DNA from: Saccharibacillus endophyticus
GTDB taxonomy: Bacteria > Bacillota > Bacilli > Paenibacillales > Paenibacillaceae
Direction: 5' to 3'
Assembly: GCF_013185185.1 (NCBI RefSeq)
Contig: NZ_JAAZWE010000004.1
Span: forward strand, 466,232-530,231
Length of the DNA: 64,000 bases
The notes beneath the pieces are model-generated. The model searched no databases, had not been told where the DNA came from, and saw only the letters and a list, made by a program, of their open reading frames with translations. How positions within the stretch are numbered: position 1 is the stretch's first letter; each line of letters starts with the position of its first letter. The position numbers were made by a program, and so were the translations under genes. Below, in pieces: positions 42,537 through 50,326 of the stretch.

Positions 42537-42636
42537 AAAGCCGGACGGTCCAACCGGCTTTCAATCCTTTCCCGGGAGCGGCTTCAATCGAACGATGTTT
42601 GTTCCCAAGTATACGCTTCGTCAAGCTCCCGGGAAC
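42537..42636 (+). promoter_or_regulatory. Two stem-loops in the leader of the araC-type gene
   Basis: GAAAGCCGG-N9-CCGGCTTTC (42537-42564) is a strong hairpin. It is followed by TTCCCGGGAGC (about 42569-42580) facing GCTCCCGGGAA (42625-42636). Both lie in the divergent melA/araC region just before the araC start. The first has only a weak T tail. They could be an attenuator or a barrier between the two promoters. Confidence 0.45.
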
Positions 42637-42676
42637 GATTCTAATCGAATTTGGTAAATGAAAGGAGCCCTATGCC

Positions 42677-43516
42677 ATGCCTGCCGAACAATTCACCCAC
42701 ACTTCCGAGGAAACCCGCATGCAGAGCGAGCTTTCCCTGCTCTTCTACGGTCGCGAGGAATGCGCCCCTGCCCACTCTTGGGGCCCCGCGCTGCGCGATG
42801 CTTTCATTCTTCATTATATCTACAGCGGCAAAGGCATCTTTCGCTCCGAAGGACGCGAATATCCGCTTTCGGCCGGGCAAGGTTTCCTGATCGTGCCCGA
42901 TACGCTCGTTCACTACGAGGCGGACGCCGACGATCCGTGGGTATACGCCTGGGTGGGACTGCGCGGACTGCATGTCCGCGCGCTATTGGAGCGGGCCGGG
43001 CTGACGGCCGGTTCACCGGCATACGCGGCGGCGGACGTGTCGCCGTTCGAGCGCTTTTACGCCGGGCTGCTCGAGGCACGCGAGCAGCCCGGCGGCGACC
43101 TGCTGGTGCAGGCGGAGGTCTACCGCCTGCTGGCTGCGCTGGTCGCCGGCGCGCCGAAGCAATCGGCGCGCGCCAATACGCCTCCCCCGGCGAGGGAGGC
43201 GCATTTGTCCAAGGCGGCCGCCGTGATCGAGAACGGCTACAGCCGCAAGCTCGGCGCTGAAGATATCGCCAGCGCCGTAGGGCTCGACCGGACTTACCTG
43301 TCGAGCCTGTTCAAGAACGCCTACGGCGTTCCGCTTCAGACCTTCCTGCTGCAATACCGCATGCGCCGCGCGCGGGAGCTGCTGCGCAATCCGTCGCTTT
43401 CCGTCAGCGACGTCGCAAGATCCGTCGGCTATCCCGATCCGTTCCTCTTTTCCAAGATGTTCAAACGCGTCTGCGGCGTATCGCCGACTGCTTACCGCGA
43501 GCAGCCGGAGCCGTAA
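42677..43516 (+). CDS. AraC-family sugar-responsive regulator
   Basis: This 279-residue regulator has an N-terminal cupin (AraC_binding) with RDAFILHYIYSGKGIF and YPLSAGQGFLIVPDTLVHY. The C-terminal double helix-turn-helix reads AEDIASAVGLDRTYLSSLFK and VSDVARSVGYPDPFLFSKMF. The pattern is like MsmR/RafR activators of alpha-galactoside use. ATG at 42677 has AAAGGAG ten bases upstream. Its divergence from melA makes that gene the likely target. Confidence 0.92.
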   Translation: MPAEQFTHTSEETRMQSELSLLFYGREECAPAHSWGPALRDAFILHYIYSGKGIFRSEGREYPLSAGQGFLIVPDTLVHYEADADDPWVYAWVGLRGLHVRALLERAGLTAGSPAYAAADVSPFERFYAGLLEAREQPGGDLLVQAEVYRLLAALVAGAPKQSARANTPPPAREAHLSKAAAVIENGYSRKLGAEDIASAVGLDRTYLSSLFKNAYGVPLQTFLLQYRMRRARELLRNPSLSVSDVARSVGYPDPFLFSKMFKRVCGVSPTAYREQPEP

Positions 43517-43909
43517 CCCCTCGTACCGAAGGCAGATGAATGCCTGCAAATCTCCATTTATTTTCGTCTTTTCTGTTCATTCGGAAAAAATAAAAGCATA
43601 TATCCATTTAAATCAGGCTGTTTACGCTTGATTGCGATGTATCGCTCTAAATAACTGGACATATGCAGGTATTTGTTTTTCTCATTCTTATATTTTCGGA
43701 TTAACTGGACTTTCGTATTTATTTCAATGTTATATGGCGCAGATGCGCAGATGTCCGGCAAATGACTCGCACGCTGATCGTATTTCGATATGAGGTTTAC
43801 TTTCGGATATAGTCTTTCGGCTTTCAAAAAGGCCAACGGCTTCAGGTCGCGGCAATGACAACCCACCTGCCCAGCTCGAACAGACACGCTATTCCTCGAT
43901 CTATACCGA
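43517..43909. other. AT-rich intergenic island between two araC-type genes
   Basis: The 393-base gap is clearly richer in A+T than its surroundings, mainly 43550-43800. TAACTGGAC occurs twice, 47 bases apart (near 43653 and 43701). A minus-strand open frame of 109 codons (43558-43887) exists, but it has no ribosome binding site, no recognised domain and skewed Lys/Asn/Tyr content, so I do not call it a gene. It resembles AT-rich intergenic segments I recall in Paenibacillus; origin unknown. Confidence 0.5.
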
Positions 43910-44689
43910 TTAATCCCGCCGATCCTTCAACAGCGCCGAAGGCGAATCGCCCGTGATCTTTTTGAACATCCGGTAAAAATACGAGACGTCTTTATAACCC
44001 AGAAACTCCGCGATCTCCGCCGCGTTCAGCCTGGACTCTTCCAGCATGTAGACGGCGCGCTTCATCCGCTGCCGATGCACGCATTCGCTGATCGTGCGCC
44101 CGGTCACTTCCTTGAACAGCGAAGCGGCATAGTTCGGCGTTCGGTCGATGACCTCGCCGAGCACTTCTTTGGTGATCTTTTCCCGGTAATGCCGCTCCAC
44201 ATGCCGCTTCATATGTTCGACGTGCCGCTGCTTCTCGCTTTGGATCAAGCCGCGGTCGAATTCCCGGCTGATATCGATCAGCAGCTCCGTCAAGATCGAC
44301 TGCGCCATTAGCTCATAGTACGACGGCCGATCATTCCATTGTTCACGCAAAATACGAATTCGTTCGTGAACCGACTCGTAGCGCCCCAGCCGCCTTTTAT
44401 AAGGCCGATCATGTCGAAGCAAGGGTAGCGCTCCTGCATCCTCCGCCGATACGCTGAATCCGACGACCGTTTTCGTATGCGTCAGCGTCGGCACGCTTTT
44501 CCCGTAGTAGGGAGTATGCGCCGGAATCAGCAGGACGTCGCCCCGTTCCATAATATTTCGTTCTCCGTCCACCCAGTAGATGCATTTTCCGTATGTCGCC
44601 AGTGTAAGCAAATAACAATCTTTTCCCGTCTCGGCTTGTTCGTACCATTCCGCCCCGTTGTCCTGATGCACGTCTTCCACTTTCGGCAT
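43910..44689 (-). CDS. AraC-family transcriptional regulator
   Basis: This 259-residue protein has an N-terminal cupin-like sensor (CYLLTLATYGKCIYWVDGE and ERGDVLLIPAHTPYYGKS). The C-terminal AraC DNA-binding domain reads VLGEVIDRTPNYAASLFKEV and AAEIAEFLGYKDVSYFYRMF. ATG at 44689 has AGAGGAAAA upstream; an earlier ATG at 44749 lacks one. The target is not obvious. The inverted repeat TACTATGT-N5-ACATTGTA (44820-44840) upstream may be its operator. Confidence 0.88.
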   Translation of the reverse strand: MPKVEDVHQDNGAEWYEQAETGKDCYLLTLATYGKCIYWVDGERNIMERGDVLLIPAHTPYYGKSVPTLTHTKTVVGFSVSAEDAGALPLLRHDRPYKRRLGRYESVHERIRILREQWNDRPSYYELMAQSILTELLIDISREFDRGLIQSEKQRHVEHMKRHVERHYREKITKEVLGEVIDRTPNYAASLFKEVTGRTISECVHRQRMKRAVYMLEESRLNAAEIAEFLGYKDVSYFYRMFKKITGDSPSALLKDRRD

Positions 44690-45141
44690 AAGCGTTTTCC
44701 TCTCATCGTACTTTTGATTACTTTGACCACGCTCATCAAGTAAATTCATGCTCGAATCGAAGCCTTCACGCTTTAGGAAGGCTTCGCCGCGTTGATCCGC
44801 AGATTCGAGATGGTCATCGTACTATGTTTCCTACATTGTACTATATGTCATTTCATCCTGCCTGCCCCGGCGGTACAATAACGTTAAAAGGTTGTTGTAA
44901 GCGCCAATCAATCCGTGAATAACGGGTATACAATAAAAGAGCGAATCCGGTGCGCATTCTTGCTCGGCTGCTGCGTTTGCGTCGAATCCTTTTCTCCTTT
45001 CGGGAAAAAATCGACTCTGCGTTTCGTCCGCAGAAGAAAAGCGCCCCGATCTTCCCGACGCCGAGCACGTGATGATCTTCAAGCTTCGGGAGGAACAACA
45101 ACCCCCAAGCTCAAGAAAACCCGAGGAGGCTTTTACCGATT
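44690..45141. other. Divergent control region of the araC-type gene and pyk
   Basis: The 452-base gap holds the hairpin GAAGCCTTC-N9-GAAGGCTTC (44759-44785) and the inverted repeat at 44820-44840. A -10-like TATACAAT near 44928-44935 could serve pyk, which would then have a leader of about 200 bases. I see no terminator in that leader. Confidence 0.4.
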
Positions 45142-46557
45142 ATGAAAACCAAGATTGTATGTACCATGGGACCTGCTTGCGATACTGTCGAAATGCTGAA
45201 GGAAATGATTACGTCCGGCATGACCGTTGCCCGTCTGAACATGGCGCACGGCGAACCGGCCGACCATAGCGAACGTATTCGCAAAGTCCGTCAAGCCGCA
45301 GCCGAGCTGAACACCTTCGTACCGATCATGATGGACATCAAAGGACCGGAAGTGCGCATCGGCAAACTGCAAGACGAATTCGTTCAATTGGACGCAGGCA
45401 GCCAACTGATCCTCACGACCGAACCGGACGTTCTCGGCACGGCAGATCGCATCGGGGTTAACTATCCGAAGCTGAACGAAGACGTAAAAGTCGGAGACCG
45501 CATCCTGATCGACGACGGCCTGATCGCGCTGGACGTACTGAAAATCGAAGGCGGCGAAATCTACTGCACGATCTTGAACGGCGGACGCCTGAAACCTCGC
45601 AAGGGCGTGAACCTGCCGGGCGTTAAAACAAGCCTGCCGGGCGTAACCGAGCGCGACGTGATGCATATCAACTACGGCCTGAGCGAAAACGTTGAAATTA
45701 TCGCGGCTTCCTTCGTGCGTAAAGGCGAAGACATTCGCGAGATCCGCCGCATCCTTGCCGAAAAAGGCGCCGAGCACGTTCAGATCATCTCCAAGATCGA
45801 AAACCAAGAAGGCATGGATAACTTGGACGATATTATCGAAGCATCCGACGGCATCATGGTGGCCCGCGGCGACCTGGGCGTCGAAGTGCCGGTACAAGAC
45901 GTTCCTGCCGCGCAAAAGCTCATGATCGACAAATGCAACCTGGCAGGCAAGCCGGTTATCGTGGCGACGCACATGCTGGAATCGATGCAAGTGAACCCGC
46001 GCCCGACGCGTTCCGAAGTCAGCGACGTGGCGAATGCGGTTCTGCAAGGCGCCGACTGCGTCATGTTGTCCGGCGAATCCGCCGCGGGTAAATACCCGCT
46101 GGAATCGGTTCGCACGATGGCGGCTGTTGCAGCCAAAGCCGAAACGATGATCGACTATGACGTACAATTCAACAGCAAACGCGCTCTGCACCTGAACGAC
46201 ATTACCGAAGTGGTCAGCCAAAGCTCCGTTAACGCTTCGCTCGTTCTCGACGCGGCAGCCCTGATCATTTCGACGGAGTCCGGCTTCACGGCGCGCATGA
46301 TCTCCAAGTACCGCCCGAAAGCTCCGATCATCGCGGTGTCCCAACATGAAAAAACGCTGCCGAAAATGAGCCTGTTGTACGGCGTTCTTCCCGTCAAAGG
46401 CGAAGCCGTAACCAGCACCGACGAAATGTTCGAAGCGGCTACGAAAAACGCGCTTGAAGCGGGCTACATCAAATCCGGCGATACCGTGGTTCTGTCCGCA
46501 GGTATTCCGATCGGGCAAACCGGCAACACGAACGTCATGAAAGTTCAACAAGTCTAA
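45142..46557 (+). CDS. pyk: Pyruvate kinase
   Basis: This 471-residue glycolytic enzyme converts phosphoenolpyruvate and ADP to pyruvate and ATP. It opens TKIVCTMGPACDTVEMLKEM. Active-site blocks include VARLNMAHGEPADHSERI, MDIKGPEVRIG, the signature SKIENQEGMDNLDDIIEASD, MVARGDLGVEVP, and ATHMLESM followed by PRPTRSEVSDVANAVLQGAD. It lacks the extra C-terminal PEP-utilizer-like domain of the 585-residue Bacillus enzyme. CCCGAGGAGG precedes the ATG. It is monocistronic. Confidence 0.97.
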   Translation: MKTKIVCTMGPACDTVEMLKEMITSGMTVARLNMAHGEPADHSERIRKVRQAAAELNTFVPIMMDIKGPEVRIGKLQDEFVQLDAGSQLILTTEPDVLGTADRIGVNYPKLNEDVKVGDRILIDDGLIALDVLKIEGGEIYCTILNGGRLKPRKGVNLPGVKTSLPGVTERDVMHINYGLSENVEIIAASFVRKGEDIREIRRILAEKGAEHVQIISKIENQEGMDNLDDIIEASDGIMVARGDLGVEVPVQDVPAAQKLMIDKCNLAGKPVIVATHMLESMQVNPRPTRSEVSDVANAVLQGADCVMLSGESAAGKYPLESVRTMAAVAAKAETMIDYDVQFNSKRALHLNDITEVVSQSSVNASLVLDAAALIISTESGFTARMISKYRPKAPIIAVSQHEKTLPKMSLLYGVLPVKGEAVTSTDEMFEAATKNALEAGYIKSGDTVVLSAGIPIGQTGNTNVMKVQQV

Positions 46558-46585
46558 GCCTGCAAATACCGATTTCATTCAAAGT

Positions 46586-46618
46586 CCTGTCGGCGCCTAT
46601 GCCGGCAGGGCTTTTTTT
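46586..46618 (+). terminator. Intrinsic terminator of pyk
   Basis: CCTGTCGGC (46586-46594) pairs with GCCGGCAGG (46601-46609), followed by CTTTTTTT. Confidence 0.93.
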
Positions 46619-46856
46619 CGCTGGTTACATCCAAAAAATGAGTGACTCCTATGATGATTCCAATTTCGTCTAATCATTCAGACTTTTTCTGTTCTTTTTT
46701 TGAGCATATCGAACCATTTTTGCTGAAAAGCGCATCTTTTCTCGTCAAAACGGGTACTATGAAATGAAACTATGTGCATCGACGATACCGACTTTTAAAT
46801 TTATTTATTTTTGCGATCGTTCCTTTATGAAAATGAACAATGCGGAGGTACATAAT

Positions 46857-48155
46857 ATGAATTCAATCAAACGTTCGGTGAGCGTAAGGCGAGATATTCA
46901 GGCGAAGGCGAGAAAAGTCGGCGAGCCGATTCCCGCTTTTCGACATAAAGGCCTGGCCTCGCTGACGCTGGCAGCCGGTATCGGTGCGGCCGTCTTGGCA
47001 GTTGCGCCAGGCGAAGCCCACGCAGACAATACCTATACCGCCAAAGTCTATACGGACTCATTGAACGTGCGCAGCACGGCAGGACCGGACACGCCAGTCG
47101 TCGGCTCGCTGCGCAGCGGCGATGTCGTAACGGTCACCGACGAAAACCTGGGCTGGCTTAAAGTTGAAAATGCTTCGACATCGGGCTGGGTAGCCGGTTA
47201 CTATTTGAAACGCGAAAACGGCTCTTCAGCTTCGGCGACCGTAAATACCGCTTCTACGGCTTCTCGTTCTGCCGTTACAGGCTCGATCGCCGCTTCCAGC
47301 AGCGTCTCGACCGGCGCAAAAGCGCTGGTGACCGCCAATTCCGTCATTATTCGCAGCGGACCCGGCAAAAGCCACGACCTGCTCGGCTCCGCGAACCGCA
47401 ATGATGCCGTAACCGTTTTGGATCAGCAAAGCGGCTGGTCGCGAATTCAGACTTCCTACGGCGCTTACGGCTGGATCTCCACGAAGTACCTCCAAGGCGG
47501 AGGCAGCGCCACCGTCAAAGCAGCGGTACAAACGCAAAAAGCGGTCAACGTCAGCACGGCGGCCGCTCAAAGCCCGAAAGCGAGCACGTCGGATATTCAA
47601 TCGGGCAGCCTGCAAGGCAAACTGATCGTGCTCGATCCCGGACACGGCGGCAACGATCCGGGCACGATCGGCACGACGTACGGATTGGTCGAACAGGAAT
47701 TAAACCTGCAAACGGCGATGTACGTACGCGACTATCTCGTTTCGCGCGGCGCCCGCGTCGAAATGACCCGGACCGAAAGCGGACAACGCCCTTCGCTGGC
47801 TTCCCGAGCGCAGCTCGCTCCTTCGCTGGGAGCGGACGCGTTCGTCAGCATCCACTACAATTCGGCATTGAGCGCTTCGTCCAACGGAACGCTGGTCTGC
47901 TTCTATTCCGAATCCAAAGACTTGGGACTGGCCCGCGCCATGGAAGCCCCGCTCAAAGGCGGCACCGGCATCCGCAGCAACGGACTGGCTTTCGGCAACT
48001 TCAAAGTCATCCGCGAAAACAGCGTCCCGGCCGTCCTGCTCGAAATGGGCTTCTTGTCCAACGCTTCCGACGAAGCCACCATCTCCAGCTCCGACTACCA
48101 AAAAAACGCCGCCAAAGCCATCGCCGACGGCCTCCAACTCTATTTTTCAAACTAA
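46857..48155 (+). CDS. Secreted N-acetylmuramoyl-L-alanine amidase with two SH3 domains
   Basis: This 432-residue cell-wall hydrolase has a long, basic signal region with a hydrophobic core (LASLTLAAGIGAAVLAVAP, cut near AHA). Two SH3b domains follow (DSLNVRSTAGPDTPVVGSL at about 63 and NSVIIRSGPGKSHDLLGSA at about 160), each joined by Ser/Ala-rich linkers. The C-terminal Amidase_3 domain has Zn ligands in VLDPGHGGNDPG, the Glu of LVEQELNL and SIHYNSA, and the catalytic Glu in LLEMGFLSN. It cleaves the bond between MurNAc and L-Ala. ATG at 46857 has GCGGAGG upstream. Confidence 0.93.
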   Translation: MNSIKRSVSVRRDIQAKARKVGEPIPAFRHKGLASLTLAAGIGAAVLAVAPGEAHADNTYTAKVYTDSLNVRSTAGPDTPVVGSLRSGDVVTVTDENLGWLKVENASTSGWVAGYYLKRENGSSASATVNTASTASRSAVTGSIAASSSVSTGAKALVTANSVIIRSGPGKSHDLLGSANRNDAVTVLDQQSGWSRIQTSYGAYGWISTKYLQGGGSATVKAAVQTQKAVNVSTAAAQSPKASTSDIQSGSLQGKLIVLDPGHGGNDPGTIGTTYGLVEQELNLQTAMYVRDYLVSRGARVEMTRTESGQRPSLASRAQLAPSLGADAFVSIHYNSALSASSNGTLVCFYSESKDLGLARAMEAPLKGGTGIRSNGLAFGNFKVIRENSVPAVLLEMGFLSNASDEATISSSDYQKNAAKAIADGLQLYFSN

Positions 48156-48186
48156 ATAAAACTCCCAAGCACATTCTCTGCAAGTC

Positions 48187-48218
48187 AAAAAGCCCGACTC
48201 CAAGGAGTCGGGCTTTTT
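48187..48218. terminator. Bidirectional intrinsic terminator left of repeat copy 8
   Basis: AAAAAGCCCGACTCC (48187-48201) pairs with GGAGTCGGGCTTTTT (48204-48218), ending the amidase gene. Confidence 0.93.
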
Positions 48219-48244
48219 GCGTGTCCCGAAAGCCAAACGTAGCT

Positions 48245-48390
48245 GGAAGCCAGAAGACGGAGAGAGAAATTCAGTGAAGGAGCGATAGCGTTCGCCTTTG
48301 AAATAGGGAAAATACAAATAAAATTTCAATCCTTTTTCCCGATTTCAACACGCGACCGGAACGAATTTCTCTCGCAGTCTTCTCGCTTCC
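48245..48390 (+). repeat. Intergenic hairpin repeat, copy 8 (type 2)
   Basis: This copy sits between convergent genes and between two near-identical terminators. GGAAGCCAGAAGAC (48245-48258) faces GTCTTCTCGCTTCC (48377-48390) with one mismatch. GAGAGAAATTC (48262-48272) pairs exactly with GAATTTCTCTC (48363-48373). Inner helix: TTGAAATAGGGAAAA (48298-48312) with TTTTCCCGATTTCAA (48334-48348), 14 of 15, and unlike the type 1 sequence. It shares AGCGNTAGCGTTCGCC with copy 4. Confidence 0.92.
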
Positions 48391-48418
48391 CCGCCCACGT
48401 AACTTTCAAGACAAGCCG

Positions 48419-48449
48419 AAAGCCCGACTCCTTCAAGGAGCCGGGCTTT
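48419..48449. terminator. Bidirectional intrinsic terminator right of repeat copy 8
   Basis: AAAGCCCGACTCC (48419-48431) pairs with GGAGCCGGGCTTT (48437-48449). The right arm covers the last codons of the hybrid kinase gene. It looks like a second copy of the terminator at 48187-48218. Confidence 0.85.
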
Positions 48450-50103
48450 GTTTGATTGCCGACAATGCGCTGTACAACTGGAATCGGCGCAGCGGCTTGA
48501 ACACCGTAAAACGCACGTTGTCCAAGTCTTGCAAATCGGGCACCGTTCCGAGCGGAGCCAACAGGGCGACCGGCGGCGCTTCGGGGAGCGCGGCGATTCG
48601 GCGGGCCAGATCGAAAAAGTGCACGTCGAGCAGCACCAGATCGAAGCTGCCCCGCCCCAACCGTTCCAGAGCTGCTTCCGCCGTGCGCACGCCTACGGAA
48701 AAAGCGCCCCACTCGGACAATAATCGCTCAAGCACGGACAATGCCGAAGCGTTATCGTCGACACTGAGCACGCGCAGCCCGTCCAACCGAAGAGGCGCGG
48801 CCGCTCCCATATCGAATTCCGCATACGGAGCAAAAGGCAGCGCGACAAGGAACTCCGTTCCCAGCCCCGGTTCGCTGCTCACCGTAATTCGTCCGCCCAT
48901 CAGTTCGATCAGGTTGCGCGTGATGACGAGACCGAGACCGGTTCCGCCGTAAATCACCTTGCTGTCGCTTTCGTGTACCTGATGGTAAGTCTGGAACAAG
49001 CCGTCCAGCTTGTCCGCCGCAATGCCGATTCCCGTATCGCGTACCGTGATCTCGAAGCGGACCTCGCCGTCCGCGCTTCGCCCGCTTTGACGGACCGCGA
49101 CGAGAATCTGACCCTCGTGCGTGAATTTCACGGCGTTGCCGAGCAGGTTCAGCAAAATTTGCCGCAGCTTGCCGGCATCTCCCTGAACGAACATTGGCAG
49201 TCCGTCTTCCACGTCCAAAATCAGTTCAACCTTTTTTTCGATCGCGCGCGGAGCCATCAGCGAAGCCACATCCTCGATGGTGGAAACGGGATCGAACAAA
49301 GACACGTCGATGCTTTGCTTGCCGGCTTCGAGCTTGCTGAAATCCAAAATATTGTTCGCCAGCGTCAACAGGAACTCGTTGCTGGAACGAACCATATCGA
49401 GATACTGCTTCTGCTCTTGCGTCAGCTGCGTCGTCGCCAAAAGCTCCGACATCGCAATGCTTCCGTTGAGCGAATTGCGGATCTCGTGCGTCATGAAAGC
49501 CAAAAAATCGGCTTTCTGCTGCGTCGACTGTTTGGCGGCCTGAGCTTCTCCGCGATAAGCTTCCGCTATCTCTTCGACGTGACGCTTGTCTTCGACCAGC
49601 CGACCCAGATGCCGCAGGTCCGATTCGTTACGGCGCTCCAGCTCCGCGATGTAAGACAGGAACAACGCCATTGACGTTACCAACTCCAGATCCGCATCGG
49701 AAAAAGCGCCTTCGGCGCCCAAAGCGGCCAATCCGCCGAACTTTTGCCCGTTGGAGTACGAGATCGGGAAGCCGATCAAACCGTATTCGCCGGCGGCGTC
49801 CGTTCCGGTTCGCGTCCGGGATTGATCTTGGGTCAGCGGATGCTGGGACGTTTGCGGAATGACTACCGGCGTGTCCCAATGCGCTCCCGTCCAGTCAGTG
49901 AAATAAGCCGGATCAAAACGAATTTCCTGTCCTTCGACGACAATGATTTTATCGCGGTTGAATGCTTTGATGACCGTGCTGACCGAACCTTCGCTGGATA
50001 CGACCATCACGGAAGCCGCGTTGAGACGATTGCTGAGCAGATCCACGACATGTCCGGCCGCTTCAGCGAAATTCCTGAAAAAATTCCGATTGCCGCCCGC
50101 CAT
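48433..50103 (-). CDS. Soluble hybrid histidine kinase (GAF-HisKA-HATPase-receiver)
   Basis: This 556-residue protein has an N-terminal GAF-like domain (about 10-165) and a coiled linker. HisKA carries the phospho-acceptor in FLAFMTHEIRNSLNGSIAMS. The ATPase domain has LLNLLGNAVKFTHEG, VRDTGIGIAADKL and GGTGLGLVITRNLIELMGG. The C-terminal receiver is intact: VDDN acidic pair, Asp in DLVLLDVHF and Lys in FTVFKPLRR. No membrane helix is seen, and no downstream histidine-phosphotransfer gene is adjacent. ATG at 50103 has GGGAGG upstream. It follows a chemoreceptor gene but is separated by a terminator. Confidence 0.92.
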   Translation of the reverse strand: MAGGNRNFFRNFAEAAGHVVDLLSNRLNAASVMVVSSEGSVSTVIKAFNRDKIIVVEGQEIRFDPAYFTDWTGAHWDTPVVIPQTSQHPLTQDQSRTRTGTDAAGEYGLIGFPISYSNGQKFGGLAALGAEGAFSDADLELVTSMALFLSYIAELERRNESDLRHLGRLVEDKRHVEEIAEAYRGEAQAAKQSTQQKADFLAFMTHEIRNSLNGSIAMSELLATTQLTQEQKQYLDMVRSSNEFLLTLANNILDFSKLEAGKQSIDVSLFDPVSTIEDVASLMAPRAIEKKVELILDVEDGLPMFVQGDAGKLRQILLNLLGNAVKFTHEGQILVAVRQSGRSADGEVRFEITVRDTGIGIAADKLDGLFQTYHQVHESDSKVIYGGTGLGLVITRNLIELMGGRITVSSEPGLGTEFLVALPFAPYAEFDMGAAAPLRLDGLRVLSVDDNASALSVLERLLSEWGAFSVGVRTAEAALERLGRGSFDLVLLDVHFFDLARRIAALPEAPPVALLAPLGTVPDLQDLDNVRFTVFKPLRRFQLYSALSAIKQSPAP

Positions 50104-50167
50104 TTTGGCACCTCCCGCTGGCCGGAGTAAGTAGCTGTATGCCTTCACTATAACTGAAAAACCAGAC

Positions 50168-50189
50168 AAAAAAAACGCCCGAAGGCGTT
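50168..50189 (-). terminator. Intrinsic terminator of the PAS chemoreceptor gene
   Basis: On the minus strand AACGCC-TTCG-GGCGTT is followed by eight T. It lies between the chemoreceptor and hybrid kinase genes. Confidence 0.92.
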
Positions 50190-50326
50190 ATGAAATAATT
50201 ATTTTCCTCCACTATCTATAAGGATGTTTTTTTTCGACTCTTCAGTTGTCATATTTCCTTACAACTGTTCAAAATCGCGGGATTTCCGCTCATTCGAACA
50301 TTTTTGCGGTATCCGCTCCTAGCGGA

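Noticed and set aside
43558..43887. A 109-codon minus-strand open frame between the araC-type genes
   Set aside because: No ribosome binding site, no recognised domain and unusual composition; kept only as an AT-rich island.
45133..46578. A 481-codon frame antisense to pyruvate kinase, and similar long antisense frames over melA (41098-42489) and the chemoreceptor at 14593
   Set aside because: They arise from the codon bias of GC-rich genes. They have no recognisable family or start signals.
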